Positions 17,550 to 26,443 of a stretch of DNA of 64,000 nucleotides are shown here, piece after piece. Position 1 is the stretch's first letter; every line of letters starts with the position of its first letter. The notes below the pieces were generated by a model. The model did not search any database. It worked only from the letters and a program-made list of their open reading frames with translations, and had not been told where the DNA came from. The stretch spans positions 1 to 64,000 of the forward strand of contig NZ_FNRO01000016.1 in NCBI RefSeq assembly GCF_900107745.1, given 5' to 3'. Made by a program: the position numbers and the translations under genes. This DNA comes from Variovorax sp. YR216. Its GTDB lineage: Bacteria; Pseudomonadota; Gammaproteobacteria; Burkholderiales; Burkholderiaceae_C.

Positions 17550-18674
17550 TCAACCTGGCGCGAGACGCAGCAGCGTCTTGTCGCCCGTGGCCATCTGCAC
17601 GCTCTGGCGCAGCGCTTCGGGCGTGAGCAGTTCCTGCAAGGTGCATTCGCGCGCGTAGCGGCATGCGAAGGTGGATTTCAGTTCCGCTGCCACGCGTGCT
17701 TGCAGTTGTGCGCGGCGCTCCGGCGGAAGAGCGCGCCAGAACGAGAAGACAAGCCACCCGCCCAAGCCCCAGGCCATGCCCAGGCCGGGCGGCAGCGTGG
17801 TGTGCATGCGCTCCAGGTAGCCGTAGATGTAGATCTGCTTGTGGATCTGGCTGCCGTAGCGGTCGTAGGCCCGCCCCGCTTGTCGCGAAAGTGCGGCCTC
17901 CATGGCGTGGAGCAATTGGCCCGCCATTTCTCCGCCGCCCGTTGCATCAAAGGCGAGGCGCGTACCCGTTTCGGCCAGTGCGTCGGTCAGGCGTGGCACG
18001 AAGTCCTCCGCACTGCTGTCGACCACGTGGCGCGCGCCCAAGTCGTTCAGCAGCCTGGCTTGCTGCGGGCGGCGCACGATGCTGACCAGTGGCACGTCCT
18101 CCGCTTCGCACAGGCGCAGCAGCATTTGGCCCAGGTTGGACGCGGCGACGGTCAGGGCCATGGACTTGTGACCTTCGCGGCGAGCGGTTTCCAGCATGCC
18201 CAGGGCTGTGATCGGGTTGACGAATGCCGCCGCGCCATCGGTCGCGCTAGCGTTTGACGGCAAGGCAAGGCATTGGCTAGCCGCCGCGACGCGGTATTCG
18301 GCGTACATACCGCCACCCATCATGGCGACCTTGCGGCCCAGCAGGGCTCGCGCTTCCGGCGCGCTTCCTGTGGCCACCACGGTGCCTGCGCCCTCGTTGC
18401 CAACAGCTTGCGGTTGGCCCACGCGGCGCGCTTGCGCGGCCATGGCGCCCGGCGGCATGGGGGCAACCATGGCGGGCAGGCCATTCACGCGGGTGCGCTC
18501 CGCGCCGTGCAGGTCGGCGCCGCCCAGCAGCAATGTCATGTCGGACGGATTGAGCGGCGCGGCCTCCATGCTGACGAGCACCTGGTCGGGTTCGGCGATG
18601 CGAGGCGGTGCCATCTCGGCTAGCGAGAGTTCCAACTGGCCTTCGGGCCGAATCAGGGATTGCAATACGAGCAT
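17550..18674 (-). CDS. Zinc-binding-dehydrogenase-like reductase (MECR/quinone type)
   Basis: A protein of 374 residues from ATG 18674. The N-terminal half includes AAPLNPSDMTLLLGG, and the Rossmann half has LTVAASNLGQMLLRL, a degenerate nucleotide motif. It is longer than the other reductases here because of an extra hydrophobic stretch near residues 290-320 (GLGMAWGLGGWLVFSFW). It lacks zinc ligands. GTG 18719 is a possible alternative start. It heads a two-gene unit with the CoA-transferase, downstream of the terminator at 18808. Confidence 0.85.
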   Translation of the reverse strand: MLVLQSLIRPEGQLELSLAEMAPPRIAEPDQVLVSMEAAPLNPSDMTLLLGGADLHGAERTRVNGLPAMVAPMPPGAMAAQARRVGQPQAVGNEGAGTVVATGSAPEARALLGRKVAMMGGGMYAEYRVAAASQCLALPSNASATDGAAAFVNPITALGMLETARREGHKSMALTVAASNLGQMLLRLCEAEDVPLVSIVRRPQQARLLNDLGARHVVDSSAEDFVPRLTDALAETGTRLAFDATGGGEMAGQLLHAMEAALSRQAGRAYDRYGSQIHKQIYIYGYLERMHTTLPPGLGMAWGLGGWLVFSFWRALPPERRAQLQARVAAELKSTFACRYARECTLQELLTPEALRQSVQMATGDKTLLRLAPG

Positions 18675-18703
18675 CCGTTGCTTCTGTTCCGTATTGGTTC
18701 CAT

Positions 18704-18802
18704 TCAAAGGTGGCCCCACTTCAGCATGGAGAGCACCAGGCAGGCCAGAAGGACCGCTTCGCCGACCATCAGCATCGCAGGCTTAAGGCCCACGGTGACC
18801 AT
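18704..18802 (-). CDS. Possible 32-residue membrane peptide or gene remnant
   Basis: A short open frame (ATG 18802, stop 18704) encodes one hydrophobic helix (MLMVGEAVLLACLVLSMLK). It fills the gap between the terminator at 18808 and the oxidoreductase gene. It has no clear ribosome site. It could be the residue of a small transporter subunit or a leader peptide; I see nothing that decides. Confidence 0.25.
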   Translation of the reverse strand: MVTVGLKPAMLMVGEAVLLACLVLSMLKWGHL

Positions 18803-18807
18803 CGTGC

Positions 18808-18825
18808 AAAAAGGGGGCGGCCCCC
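18808..18825 (-). terminator. Rho-independent terminator after the qor-like gene
   Basis: On the minus strand, GGGGG, a 3-base loop, CCCCC and five T residues directly follow the stop codon of the gene at 18826. This should end the operon that starts at 23290. Confidence 0.75.
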
Positions 18826-19797
18826 TCAGGGCACGAGGATGGTGGAGCCGACCGTCTTGCGACCTTCCAGGGCACGATGCGCATCGGCCGCGTCTTCCAA
18901 TGCGAATTCTTGCTGCGGCTCGCTGACGATGCGTCCGGCGAGCACGTGGTCAAAGAGCTCCCTGGCCATGTCCAGCATGTGCGGGCGCGGATGGATGTAG
19001 TGGAACATCGCGGGCCGCGTCATCCAGATGGAGCCCTTGGACGCGAGCAACTGAGAATCCACGATCACCGACCCCGAGGAAGTGCCATTGCTGATGAGCG
19101 AGCCGCGTGGTTGCAGGCAGTCGAGCGAGTCCATCAGCGTGTCCTTTCCCACCGAGTCGTAGACCACCTTCACGCCCTTGCCGTCGGTCAGCTCCTTGAC
19201 ACGCTGCACGATGTTTTCGCGCGAGGTCACGATGGTGTGCGTACAGCCGTTGGCCTTGGCAAGAGCCGCCTTCTCGTCGGTACTCACGGTACCGATCATT
19301 GTCACGCCCAAGGCGCGCGCCCACTGGCAGGCGATCAGGCCCACGCCGCCTGCCGCGGCGTGGTAGAGGATGGTTTCGCCGCCGTGCAGCGGATAGACCT
19401 GGCGGAACAGGTACTGCGCCGTCATCCCCTTCATCATCAGTGTGGCCGCGGTGCGGTCGCTGATGCCATCGGGCAGCGGGATCAGCACCGCGGCGGGCAT
19501 CACGCGCACCTCGGAGTAAGCGCCCTGCGGACCGATGAGGTAGCCCACCCGGTCGCCGGGCTTGATGTCCGTCACATCGGGGCCAACCGCCTCGACCACC
19601 CCGACCGCATCGGATCCGAGGCCGTTGGGCAGATCGAGCGCATAGCGCCCCGCGCGGAAATAGGTGTCGATGAAGTTCAGCGCGATGAAGCTGTGGCGTA
19701 CCCGCGCTTCGCCGGGGCCGGGTGCGGCGACTTCGACGTTCTCCACCTTCAGCACTTCCGGACCGCCGGTTTCGTAGAAGCGAACTGCTTTGACCAT
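18826..19797 (-). CDS. NADPH:quinone oxidoreductase (QOR type)
   Basis: A protein of 323 residues from ATG 19797, with AGGAGATA upstream. VKAVRFYETGGPEVLKVENV, FIALNFIDTYFRAGRY and ILYHAAAGGVGLIACQWA are the classic QOR signature parts, and the length fits E. coli QOR. NADPH-dependent one-electron quinone or enone reduction in the cytoplasm. It is the last gene of the TauD-BKACE-Bug-hydrolase operon (23290 to 18826), ending at the terminator right behind it. Of the five such reductases in the window this is the best match to a named family. Confidence 0.93.
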   Translation of the reverse strand: MVKAVRFYETGGPEVLKVENVEVAAPGPGEARVRHSFIALNFIDTYFRAGRYALDLPNGLGSDAVGVVEAVGPDVTDIKPGDRVGYLIGPQGAYSEVRVMPAAVLIPLPDGISDRTAATLMMKGMTAQYLFRQVYPLHGGETILYHAAAGGVGLIACQWARALGVTMIGTVSTDEKAALAKANGCTHTIVTSRENIVQRVKELTDGKGVKVVYDSVGKDTLMDSLDCLQPRGSLISNGTSSGSVIVDSQLLASKGSIWMTRPAMFHYIHPRPHMLDMARELFDHVLAGRIVSEPQQEFALEDAADAHRALEGRKTVGSTILVP

Positions 19798-19811
19798 GGG
19801 ATATCTCCTGC

Positions 19812-20369
19812 TTATGCCGAAAGTTCGGCGATGAATTCGAGTGCGCGCGGCCATGGGCCGAAGCCGGACGCGGGGTTGAGGTGACCCACTTCGCCCAGGT
19901 CCACCAAGCGGCTGCCCCAGGCGCGGGCCATCAGCTCGACCTGCGCGAAGCGCGCCAGTGGGTCATTGCGACTGGCGGCCACGATGCTGGGGAAGGGCAG
20001 GGCCCGCATCGGCACGGGGAGCCAGCCGCCATCCTTCAGGGCTTGGAGCGGCGGATAGCCCTCGGGCATTGGTTGGTCGAGTTCGGGTGGTGTGGCCAGC
20101 AGCGCGCCCTTCACGGGCCGGCGGGTTTGCGCGGCCCAATGCGCGAGCATCGGGCATCCGCCGCTGTGCGCCACGATCACGATCGGGCCGTCGATGGCCT
20201 GCGCTGCGTGTTCGATGGCCTCCACGCGCGCCGGGCGGTCCAGGCCCGCACCGGTGCGCCCCATGGGCGGTACGGTGCGAACCGCCGGCAGTTGCGCAGC
20301 CAGCAAGGTTTGCCAGTGCGCATCCACGTGGTCGCGCAGCCCGGGGACGATGAGGACGGTAGGTTGCAT
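19812..20369 (-). CDS. Serine hydrolase, RBBP9/YdeN alpha/beta family
   Basis: A protein of 185 residues, the usual size for this family. The catalytic triad can be read as Ser69 (IVAHSGGC), Asp136 (SRNDPLAR) and His163 (VGHLNP). PGLRDHVDAHWQ at the start is typical. Likely an esterase or thioesterase in the cytoplasm. It is one base past the Bug gene stop and 14 bases before the QOR gene, so it is part of the operon. Confidence 0.88.
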   Translation of the reverse strand: MQPTVLIVPGLRDHVDAHWQTLLAAQLPAVRTVPPMGRTGAGLDRPARVEAIEHAAQAIDGPIVIVAHSGGCPMLAHWAAQTRRPVKGALLATPPELDQPMPEGYPPLQALKDGGWLPVPMRALPFPSIVAASRNDPLARFAQVELMARAWGSRLVDLGEVGHLNPASGFGPWPRALEFIAELSA

Positions 20370-20370
20370 G

Positions 20371-21333
20371 TCAGTTCAGCTTGATACCGAAGGCCTTCAC
20401 GATCTCGCCGTTGCGCTCGTATTCCGTGCGCACGTCCTCTGCGGCCTGTTCCAGCGAGCGCGTTTCCAGGATGGGCTCGAAGCCGGTGCTCGCGTAGCGC
20501 GCCCGCACGGCGGGCAAGGCGTTGATCTTGGTGAGCGTGGCGTGGATCTTTTCCAGTAGCGCGGGTGGCGTTTGCGACGAGGCAAACACGCCGCTCCAGT
20601 TGCTGAAGTTGAGCTCCGGGTAGCCGAGTTCCGCCATCGTGGGCACGTTGGGGTATTCGGGCATGCGGCTCTGGTAGGCCACGGCCAGCAGCTTGACCTT
20701 GCCCGCCGCGATCATCGGCTTCGATGTGACCGAGCCGTCGAACATCAGCGGGACCTGGTTGCCCATGAGTTGCGCCAGCGCAGGGGCGGAGCCGGCGAAG
20801 GCCACGTGCTCCATGTCCAGCCCAGCTTTCCTGTTCAGGATCGCGCTGGCGTAATGTGACGAGGTGCCGGGGCTGTAGGAGGCCACCGAAATCCTGCCCG
20901 GGTTGGCCTTGACGTAGGCAATGGCTTCCTTCGCGTCATTGGCAGGGAACTGAGGCGATGCGATGAACAGCATGTACGAGCGCGCCATCTCCGCGACGGG
21001 CTTCACGTCCTTGAGCGGGTCAAAGCCGCCCTTGACCACGTGCGGCGATTCCGTGAGCACGTTCGTCACGCTAACCAGAAGGACCTGGCCATCAGCAGGC
21101 TGCGAGAGCATGTACTTGATGGCGATCGCTCCGGCGGCGCCCGGTTTGTTTTCCACGATCACGGGCTGCTTGATCTCTTGCGAGAGCTGGTCGCTGATGA
21201 TGCGGGCGAACACATCGATGGTGCCCCCGGGCGGCGCGGGTACGACGAGCTTGACGGGCTTGTCGGTGAAGGCCATCGCGCTACCTGCGCACAGCAAGGC
21301 CGCGGCGGCGACGAGGGAGAATCGTTGTTGCAT
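20371..21333 (-). CDS. Bug/TctC-family periplasmic solute-binding protein
   Basis: A protein of 320 residues with a Sec signal peptide (cleavage near CAGSAMAF), then KPVKLVVPAPPGGTIDVFAR and VIVENKPGAAGAIA. Much like the Bug protein at 28406-29365 (shared PGGT, SYSPGTSSHYA-type region, VPTMAELGYPE), so these two are recent paralogues. ATG 21333 has GGAGGAGA upstream. Third gene of the operon from 23290, after TauD and BKACE genes. Confidence 0.93.
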   Translation of the reverse strand: MQQRFSLVAAAALLCAGSAMAFTDKPVKLVVPAPPGGTIDVFARIISDQLSQEIKQPVIVENKPGAAGAIAIKYMLSQPADGQVLLVSVTNVLTESPHVVKGGFDPLKDVKPVAEMARSYMLFIASPQFPANDAKEAIAYVKANPGRISVASYSPGTSSHYASAILNRKAGLDMEHVAFAGSAPALAQLMGNQVPLMFDGSVTSKPMIAAGKVKLLAVAYQSRMPEYPNVPTMAELGYPELNFSNWSGVFASSQTPPALLEKIHATLTKINALPAVRARYASTGFEPILETRSLEQAAEDVRTEYERNGEIVKAFGIKLN

Positions 21334-21357
21334 GGCTTGTCTCCTCCGCAGGCTTTT

Positions 21358-22416
21358 CTATGCGGCCTTGCGCAGGAAGCCTTGCTGGCGGCCCGGCGCG
21401 TTGGGTGCAAAACCGTTGGCAGCCAGCGTCTCTGCCACCGTGTCGTAGAACACGCCGATGCGGCAGATCTCACGCGCCTGCTTCGCCGTGGCGATCGGAC
21501 GACCCAGTTCGCCCGAAATGCGCACCAGCTGCTCGATCTGCTTGGCGGTGCCGATCTTGGCGGTACGCGTCTGGTTCCACAGGTTGTCTTCGGTGCCGGT
21601 GCGCACGTGCAGGCCCGCGGCGATGCCCCACATGTTGACGGGCAGCGTGTTGAGCACCGAACTCTCGACCGTGAGCACCGCGCCGTCGGGTACGCCGCGT
21701 ACGAAGTTGGCCAGCGTGTAGAGATTGGGCGAATCCATGCCGCCGCCGATCGCCACCCAGTTCAGCACCAACGGGCCCTTGTAGACGCCACGGCGAATGA
21801 GGCGTTCCACGGACTCGAAGCTGTTCTGGTTGTAGCACTGGAATTCGCTCTGGATGCCTGCGGCAGTGAGGCGCCGGATATGTTCTTCGGCCCAGCCGGG
21901 TTGGGCGGGCACGGTCATTTCCTTGTAGGCATTGAAGACCACCGGGTCTTCCAGTGAGCTGCCTTGCACGTCCCGGTAGTCGAACTGCTCCAGGAAATTC
22001 ATCTGCGAGGTATTGATGGTCACCGTCACCTGGTCGGGCTTCGGGTCCAGCTCGGCCAGCATGTGGCGTGTGTCGTCGCTGAGCCACTTGGCCGCCGCGC
22101 CGTCGGTCTCGGGCGCAAAGCTGATGGAGCCACCCACCTGGATGATCATGTCCGGCACACGGGCGCGCACGCCGGCAATCAGTTCGTTGAACTTGGACAG
22201 GCGCTTGCTGCCCTTGCCGTCGAGCTCGCGCACGTGCAGGTGCAAGACCGTCGCACCGGCGTTGTAGCAGTCCACTGCCATCTGGATCTGCTCTTCCATC
22301 GTCACCGCGATCTCGCCGGGAAAATCCGAGGGCACGTAGGAAGGCGCATAGGGCGCGGCGGTGATGATCAGCGGTTGCATGTTCTCGGGGAACAGGTGGC
22401 CGTCGAGGAAGTTCAT
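21358..22416 (-). CDS. BKACE-family beta-keto acid cleavage enzyme
   Basis: A protein of 352 residues, longer than the classical family (about 300) because of N- and C-terminal extensions shared with 26444-27508. The zinc motif HxH is in GATVLHLHVREL, the active-site loop in QVGGSISFAPETDG, and NWVAIGGGMDSP lies in the second half. BKACE enzymes condense a beta-keto acid with acetyl-CoA and release acetoacetate plus a new CoA ester. AAGGAGA before ATG 22416. Lies between TauD and Bug genes of one operon. The natural keto acid is unknown. Confidence 0.92.
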   Translation of the reverse strand: MNFLDGHLFPENMQPLIITAAPYAPSYVPSDFPGEIAVTMEEQIQMAVDCYNAGATVLHLHVRELDGKGSKRLSKFNELIAGVRARVPDMIIQVGGSISFAPETDGAAAKWLSDDTRHMLAELDPKPDQVTVTINTSQMNFLEQFDYRDVQGSSLEDPVVFNAYKEMTVPAQPGWAEEHIRRLTAAGIQSEFQCYNQNSFESVERLIRRGVYKGPLVLNWVAIGGGMDSPNLYTLANFVRGVPDGAVLTVESSVLNTLPVNMWGIAAGLHVRTGTEDNLWNQTRTAKIGTAKQIEQLVRISGELGRPIATAKQAREICRIGVFYDTVAETLAANGFAPNAPGRQQGFLRKAA

Positions 22417-22441
22417 GGTGTTTCTCCTTGGGGGTGGGAAT

Positions 22442-23290
22442 TCAAGCCGTGGGCGTGCCGACGATTCCGGCGCGTTCCATCTTTCGGTGGCAGGGCGGGT
22501 AGTCCATCACCGCGTAGTGCTGTGTGGTGCGGTTGTCCCAGATGGCGACGTCGTTGGGCTTCCAGCGCCAGCGCACCTGGTATTCCGGAATGGCCGCCTG
22601 GCTGATGAGGTACTGGAGGAGTTGCGCCGCGCCTGGCGCGAAGTCCTGCCCCACGCGCACGTTGGCCGGGGTATGGAAGTTGGTGAAGTGCGTGGTAAAG
22701 CCGCACACGAAGAGGACCTTCTCGCCTGTCTCAGGATGGGTGCGCACCACGGGGTGTTCGGCGTCGGGGTACTGGGCGCGTAGTGCGTGGCGCTTCTCGA
22801 TCGGCATCGCCGCACCGAAGGTGCATTCGATGCTGTGGCGTGCCCGCAGCGGCGCGATCAGGTCCTTGATGCGCTGGGGCAGCTTCTCGTAGGCCATCGC
22901 CATGTTGGACCACATCGTGTCGCCGCCCACCGGCGGGGACTCGATGCAGCGCAGCACCGCGCCCATGGACGGAGCCTCGCGCCAGGTGCCGTCGGCGTGC
23001 CACGAGTTTTCGTAGCGGTCGTTGGGGCTCTCGGGCGACTTGTAGATGCGTACCAGGCCCGGGTTGTCGGGATCGCTGCCGACCACGGGATGGTCTTCCA
23101 GGTCGCCGAGCCGGCGCGCAAAGGCCACGTGGTCTGCGCGAGCGATGTCCTGGCCGCGCAGGAACACGACCTTATGCTCAAGGAGGGCGGCCCTGATCTC
23201 GGCAAACAGGTCGGCGTCATGGGCCGCGTGGGCCAGGCTGACGCCTGAGACCTCAGCGCCGATGGCGCAGGTGAGCGGTTCGATACGCAT
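22442..23290 (-). CDS. TauD/TfdA-family Fe(II)/2-oxoglutarate dioxygenase
   Basis: A protein of 282 residues from ATG 23290 (AAGGAGA upstream). Iron ligands His98 and Asp100 (NSWHADGTW) and His258 (RTTQHYAVMDY), with RKMERAGI supplying the 2-oxoglutarate arginine. A paralogue of the enzymes at 8859 and 27547. It is first in the operon TauD-BKACE-Bug-hydrolase-QOR and is transcribed away from two AraC genes; the 143-base gap holds direct repeats of AraC type. Probably opens the pathway by hydroxylating a substrate carbon next to a heteroatom. Confidence 0.93.
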   Translation of the reverse strand: MRIEPLTCAIGAEVSGVSLAHAAHDADLFAEIRAALLEHKVVFLRGQDIARADHVAFARRLGDLEDHPVVGSDPDNPGLVRIYKSPESPNDRYENSWHADGTWREAPSMGAVLRCIESPPVGGDTMWSNMAMAYEKLPQRIKDLIAPLRARHSIECTFGAAMPIEKRHALRAQYPDAEHPVVRTHPETGEKVLFVCGFTTHFTNFHTPANVRVGQDFAPGAAQLLQYLISQAAIPEYQVRWRWKPNDVAIWDNRTTQHYAVMDYPPCHRKMERAGIVGTPTA

Positions 23291-23375
23291 CGTTGTCTCC
23301 TTCGTGGAATTGGGCGTGGATCTGTCGTCCCCGTAGGGGCAACTGTAGAAATGCGGGCATTCCCTTGCTTTGCAT

Positions 23376-23406
23376 TTCATGCCACCGGCTGTACTCTTCG
23401 TGCCAC
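23376..23406. promoter_or_regulatory. Putative AraC operator: direct repeat with 21-bp period
   Basis: TTCATGCCAC (23376-23385) and TTCGTGCCAC (23397-23406) are direct repeats exactly 21 bases, two helical turns, apart. They lie between the divergent TauD and AraC starts. Such spacing on one face of the helix is typical for AraC-family half-sites. The likely binder is one of the two AraC proteins encoded just downstream. Confidence 0.5.
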
Positions 23407-23433
23407 TCGAAATCCCCCAGGAGATGGCCCCAG

Positions 23434-24432
23434 ATGGTGACTTTGGTGCGTGCAGCGGCGCTGACCGGCTTTGCCGAGGTCATGCGCGCCTTGGGCGGTG
23501 ACGCGGACAGGGCCCTGCGCCACGCGGGCTTGCGGCGCGCGCTCGTTCGGGAGCCCGACCAACTCATCGAGGCCGCGGTGGCTCAGCAACTGGTGGAAGA
23601 CGCCGCGGAGGCCACGCAGTGCGACACCTTTGGCCTGCGAATGGCCGAATCGCGGCAGCTGTCGCACTTCGGCGTGGTCAGCCTCCTGCTGCTGCATCAG
23701 CCGACGTTGCGCCAGGCGTTGGTCACGCTGATCGCCTATTCCCACATGCTCAACGAGTCGCTCGCCATCCAGATGGAAGATGCGGGCAGCGTGGTCATCC
23801 TGCGCGAGGACATCGTGGCCTCGCGGCCCATGCGGCAGTCGGTGGACCTGGCGATCGGCGTGCTCTACCGCATGTGCGCGGCCTTGCTGCACGAGCGCTG
23901 GCGGCCTCTGCGCGTCTGCTTCGATCACTCGGCCCCGGGAGACCTGTCCGTGTACCAGCGGCTGTTCGCTTGCCCCGTGCAGTTCGATGCGGAGTTCAAC
24001 GGCATCGTCTGCAAGGCGGCCGACCTGAATGAACCCAACCCCCTCGCCGACCCGGCACTTGCGCGATACGCCAAAACGCTTGTGGACGCCCAGATGAGCG
24101 CCCGCGACGCCAGCACCGGTCAGCAGGTGCGCCGCGCCATCTACCTGCTGCTGCCCTCGGGTCGTGCGACATGTGCGGATGTGGCGCAGGGGCTGGGCCG
24201 CAGCATGCGTACGCTGCAGCGCTCGCTGGACGCCGAGGGACTGTCGTTCACGTCGCTGCTCGACCAGGTACGTCAAGATCTCGTGCAACGCTACCTGGCC
24301 AACCCGCACTACGACATGGGGCAGATAGCGGCCATGCTGGGCTACGGCAGCCATAGCGCCTTCACGCGGTGGTTCGGTGCACAGTTCGGCTGTGCGCCGC
24401 AGGAGTGGCGCAACACGAAGCGCAGGCGATGA
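23434..24432 (+). CDS. AraC-family transcriptional regulator
   Basis: A protein of 332 residues from ATG 23434 (CAGGAG ten bases upstream). Arabinose-binding-like sensor domain about 15-205 and C-terminal double helix-turn-helix about 235-330 (MGQIAAMLGYGSHSAFTRWF, CAPQEWR). Divergent from the TauD operon, which it likely activates through the repeats at 23376. Its stop overlaps the start of a second AraC gene (ATGA), so the two are translationally coupled. Confidence 0.93.
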   Translation: MVTLVRAAALTGFAEVMRALGGDADRALRHAGLRRALVREPDQLIEAAVAQQLVEDAAEATQCDTFGLRMAESRQLSHFGVVSLLLLHQPTLRQALVTLIAYSHMLNESLAIQMEDAGSVVILREDIVASRPMRQSVDLAIGVLYRMCAALLHERWRPLRVCFDHSAPGDLSVYQRLFACPVQFDAEFNGIVCKAADLNEPNPLADPALARYAKTLVDAQMSARDASTGQQVRRAIYLLLPSGRATCADVAQGLGRSMRTLQRSLDAEGLSFTSLLDQVRQDLVQRYLANPHYDMGQIAAMLGYGSHSAFTRWFGAQFGCAPQEWRNTKRRR

Positions 24433-25442
24433 CGAAGCCGTTGGGCAGCCTCATCCGCAGCGCCAGCCTGAGTGGGTACTCGGACTTGGTGCGCGCACTC
24501 GGCGGCGACCCGCAGGTGCTGCTGCGCAAGGTGGGCCTGTCGGCCCGACTGCTGCAGGATCCCGAGGCATTGATCCCCAACAACGCAGTGCGCGAGGCGC
24601 TGGAGCTTGCGGCCCGCGCCACGGGCGCTGAAGACTTCGCCCTGCGGCTGGCGGCGCGAAGGTCCTTGTCCAACCTCGGACCGGTCAGCCTGGTGCTGCG
24701 CGAGGCGGCCACCCCGCGCGAAGCGCTGGAAACGCTGTGCCGCTACCGCAAGTTGCTCAACGCTTCGCTGATCACGCGCATCGAGGACCAGGGAGGCCAC
24801 ACCGTCATCCGCGATGACCTTCTGCCCATTTCCGGCCTGGCGACGCGCCAGTCCATGGAACTGGCCGTGGGCGTGTTGTTCCGCATCCTCACAGAACTGA
24901 TCGGCCCCGGCTGGCGCCCGCGCAAGGTGTGCTTCACCCACGCGCCACCCGCCGACGCGGCGGCGCACCGGGCGTTCTTTGGTTGCAGGGTGCTGTTCGA
25001 CCAGCCATTCAACGGTATCGTCTGCGCGGCAGCCGATCTGCGGCAGGCGCGCGGAATGCAGGACCCTGGCATCGCGCGGTTTGCCCGCGACTACCTGGAA
25101 TCGGCCTTGCGGAAGCGGGGCAACCGCGCCAGTGAAACCTGCCGCGAACTCATCCAGGTCCTGTTGCCCGGGGGGCGTTGCACGGCGGATGCAGTGGCTC
25201 GCCATTTGCGCTTGGACCGGCGCACGCTGCACCGCCACCTCGACGCGGAGGGGCTGAGTTTCAGCGCACTGCTGGACGACGTGCGGCGCGAACTGGCGGT
25301 GCGCCACCTGCGCGGCAGCACCATGCCCGTGTCGGAAATAGCCCACCTGCTGGGGTACTCCGCACCCAGCGGCTTCAGTCATTGGTTCCGGGCGCACTTC
25401 GGTTGCAGCGTGACGCAGTGGCGCAAACAGGCCACTGGCTAA
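24429..25442 (+). CDS. AraC-family transcriptional regulator, coupled to the preceding one
   Basis: A protein of 337 residues. Its ATG overlaps the TGA of the previous AraC gene. Same domain layout: sensor domain with GWRPRKVCFTHAPP and FNGIVCAAADL, and a helix-turn-helix with VSEIAHLLGYSAPSGFSHWF. Clearly paralogous to the regulators at 1208 and 23434. Two AraC proteins from one mRNA could control the operon on the left (from 23290) and that on the right (from 29365), which it converges on. Confidence 0.93.
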   Translation: MTKPLGSLIRSASLSGYSDLVRALGGDPQVLLRKVGLSARLLQDPEALIPNNAVREALELAARATGAEDFALRLAARRSLSNLGPVSLVLREAATPREALETLCRYRKLLNASLITRIEDQGGHTVIRDDLLPISGLATRQSMELAVGVLFRILTELIGPGWRPRKVCFTHAPPADAAAHRAFFGCRVLFDQPFNGIVCAAADLRQARGMQDPGIARFARDYLESALRKRGNRASETCRELIQVLLPGGRCTADAVARHLRLDRRTLHRHLDAEGLSFSALLDDVRRELAVRHLRGSTMPVSEIAHLLGYSAPSGFSHWFRAHFGCSVTQWRKQATG

Positions 25443-25493
25443 CCGCGGGCTGATGCAAGTCAGCCGAGAGCGTCGTGGGCTGCGTCATGCAGC

Positions 25494-26429
25494 TCAGAAC
25501 GCGACGGACTCGCGGCCCTTGAGTCGCAACATGGCGCGCGCCTCGTCAGGCGTGGCCACTTCCAGGTTCAGCGACTCCAGCACCGCGACGATGCGCCGCA
25601 CCTGCTGCGCGTTGGAAGTGGCCAGCTTGCCTGGCCCATCCCACAGCGAATCCTCCAGCCCCACGCGCACATTGCCGCCCATCGCGGCGGCCATGGATGA
25701 GATCGGGATCTGGCTGCGCCCTGCGCCCAGGACCGACCAGTAGTAGTCCTTGCCGAATAGCCGTTCCGCCGTGCGGCGCATGTGCATCACGTCGTCAGGA
25801 TGCGTGCCGATCCCGCCCAGCAGACCGAACACGGTCTGGAGGAAAAACGGTGGCTTGAGGATGCCCCGATCGACGAAGTGCGCCGCAGTGTAGAGGTGAC
25901 TGGTGTCGTAGCACTCGATCTCGAAGCGGGTGCCGTTGTCCTCACAGGACTCGAGGATGTAGCGAATCTCCTTGAACGTGTTACGGAACACCCGGTCTTC
26001 GGAGCCTTCGAGGTAGGGGCGCTCCCAGTCGTGCAGGAACTCCTTGTACCGCCCGAGCATGGGGTACAGGCCGAAGTTCATCGACCCCATGTTCAGCGAC
26101 GCCACCTCGGGCTTGAGTTGCAGTGCAGGCTGCAGGCGCTCTTCCACGAGCATGTTCGGTGCACCGCCCGTGGTGAGGTTGATCACCACGTCCGAGCGCT
26201 CCGCAATGGCGGGCAGAAACGCGCGGAACAGGGCAGGGTCCTGCGAGGGCTGACCGTTCTCGGGGTTGCGCGCGTGCAGGTGGACGATGGATGCCCCCGC
26301 CTGCGCGGCGGCAATGGCCTCGCGAGCGATCTCGTCCGCCGTGATCGGCAGGTGCGGCGACATCGTCGGCGTGTGGATCGCACCTGTGATCGCGCAGGTC
26401 ACGATGACTTTGTCCTGGGGTGCGGCCAT
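25494..26429 (-). CDS. BKACE-family beta-keto acid cleavage enzyme (classical length)
   Basis: A protein of 311 residues. DKVIVTCAITGAIHTPTMSP is the usual N-terminal metal-site region, ASIVHLHARNPENGQPS carries the zinc HxH, and VVINLTTGGAPNM follows. It belongs to the classical 3-keto-5-aminohexanoate-cleavage branch, distinct from the longer paralogue encoded 14 bases upstream. The start is ATG 26429; the open frame extends far upstream only as an antisense-free shadow of the next gene. Two BKACE enzymes side by side may act on different keto acids or form a heteromer. Last gene of the operon from 29365. Confidence 0.92.
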   Translation of the reverse strand: MAAPQDKVIVTCAITGAIHTPTMSPHLPITADEIAREAIAAAQAGASIVHLHARNPENGQPSQDPALFRAFLPAIAERSDVVINLTTGGAPNMLVEERLQPALQLKPEVASLNMGSMNFGLYPMLGRYKEFLHDWERPYLEGSEDRVFRNTFKEIRYILESCEDNGTRFEIECYDTSHLYTAAHFVDRGILKPPFFLQTVFGLLGGIGTHPDDVMHMRRTAERLFGKDYYWSVLGAGRSQIPISSMAAAMGGNVRVGLEDSLWDGPGKLATSNAQQVRRIVAVLESLNLEVATPDEARAMLRLKGRESVAF

Positions 26430-26443
26430 GGCGGTGACTCCGT

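Noticed and set aside
25448..25465. Short hairpin GGCTGA/TCAGCC between convergent AraC and BKACE genes
   Set aside because: Only six base pairs and no T-run; too weak to call a terminator.
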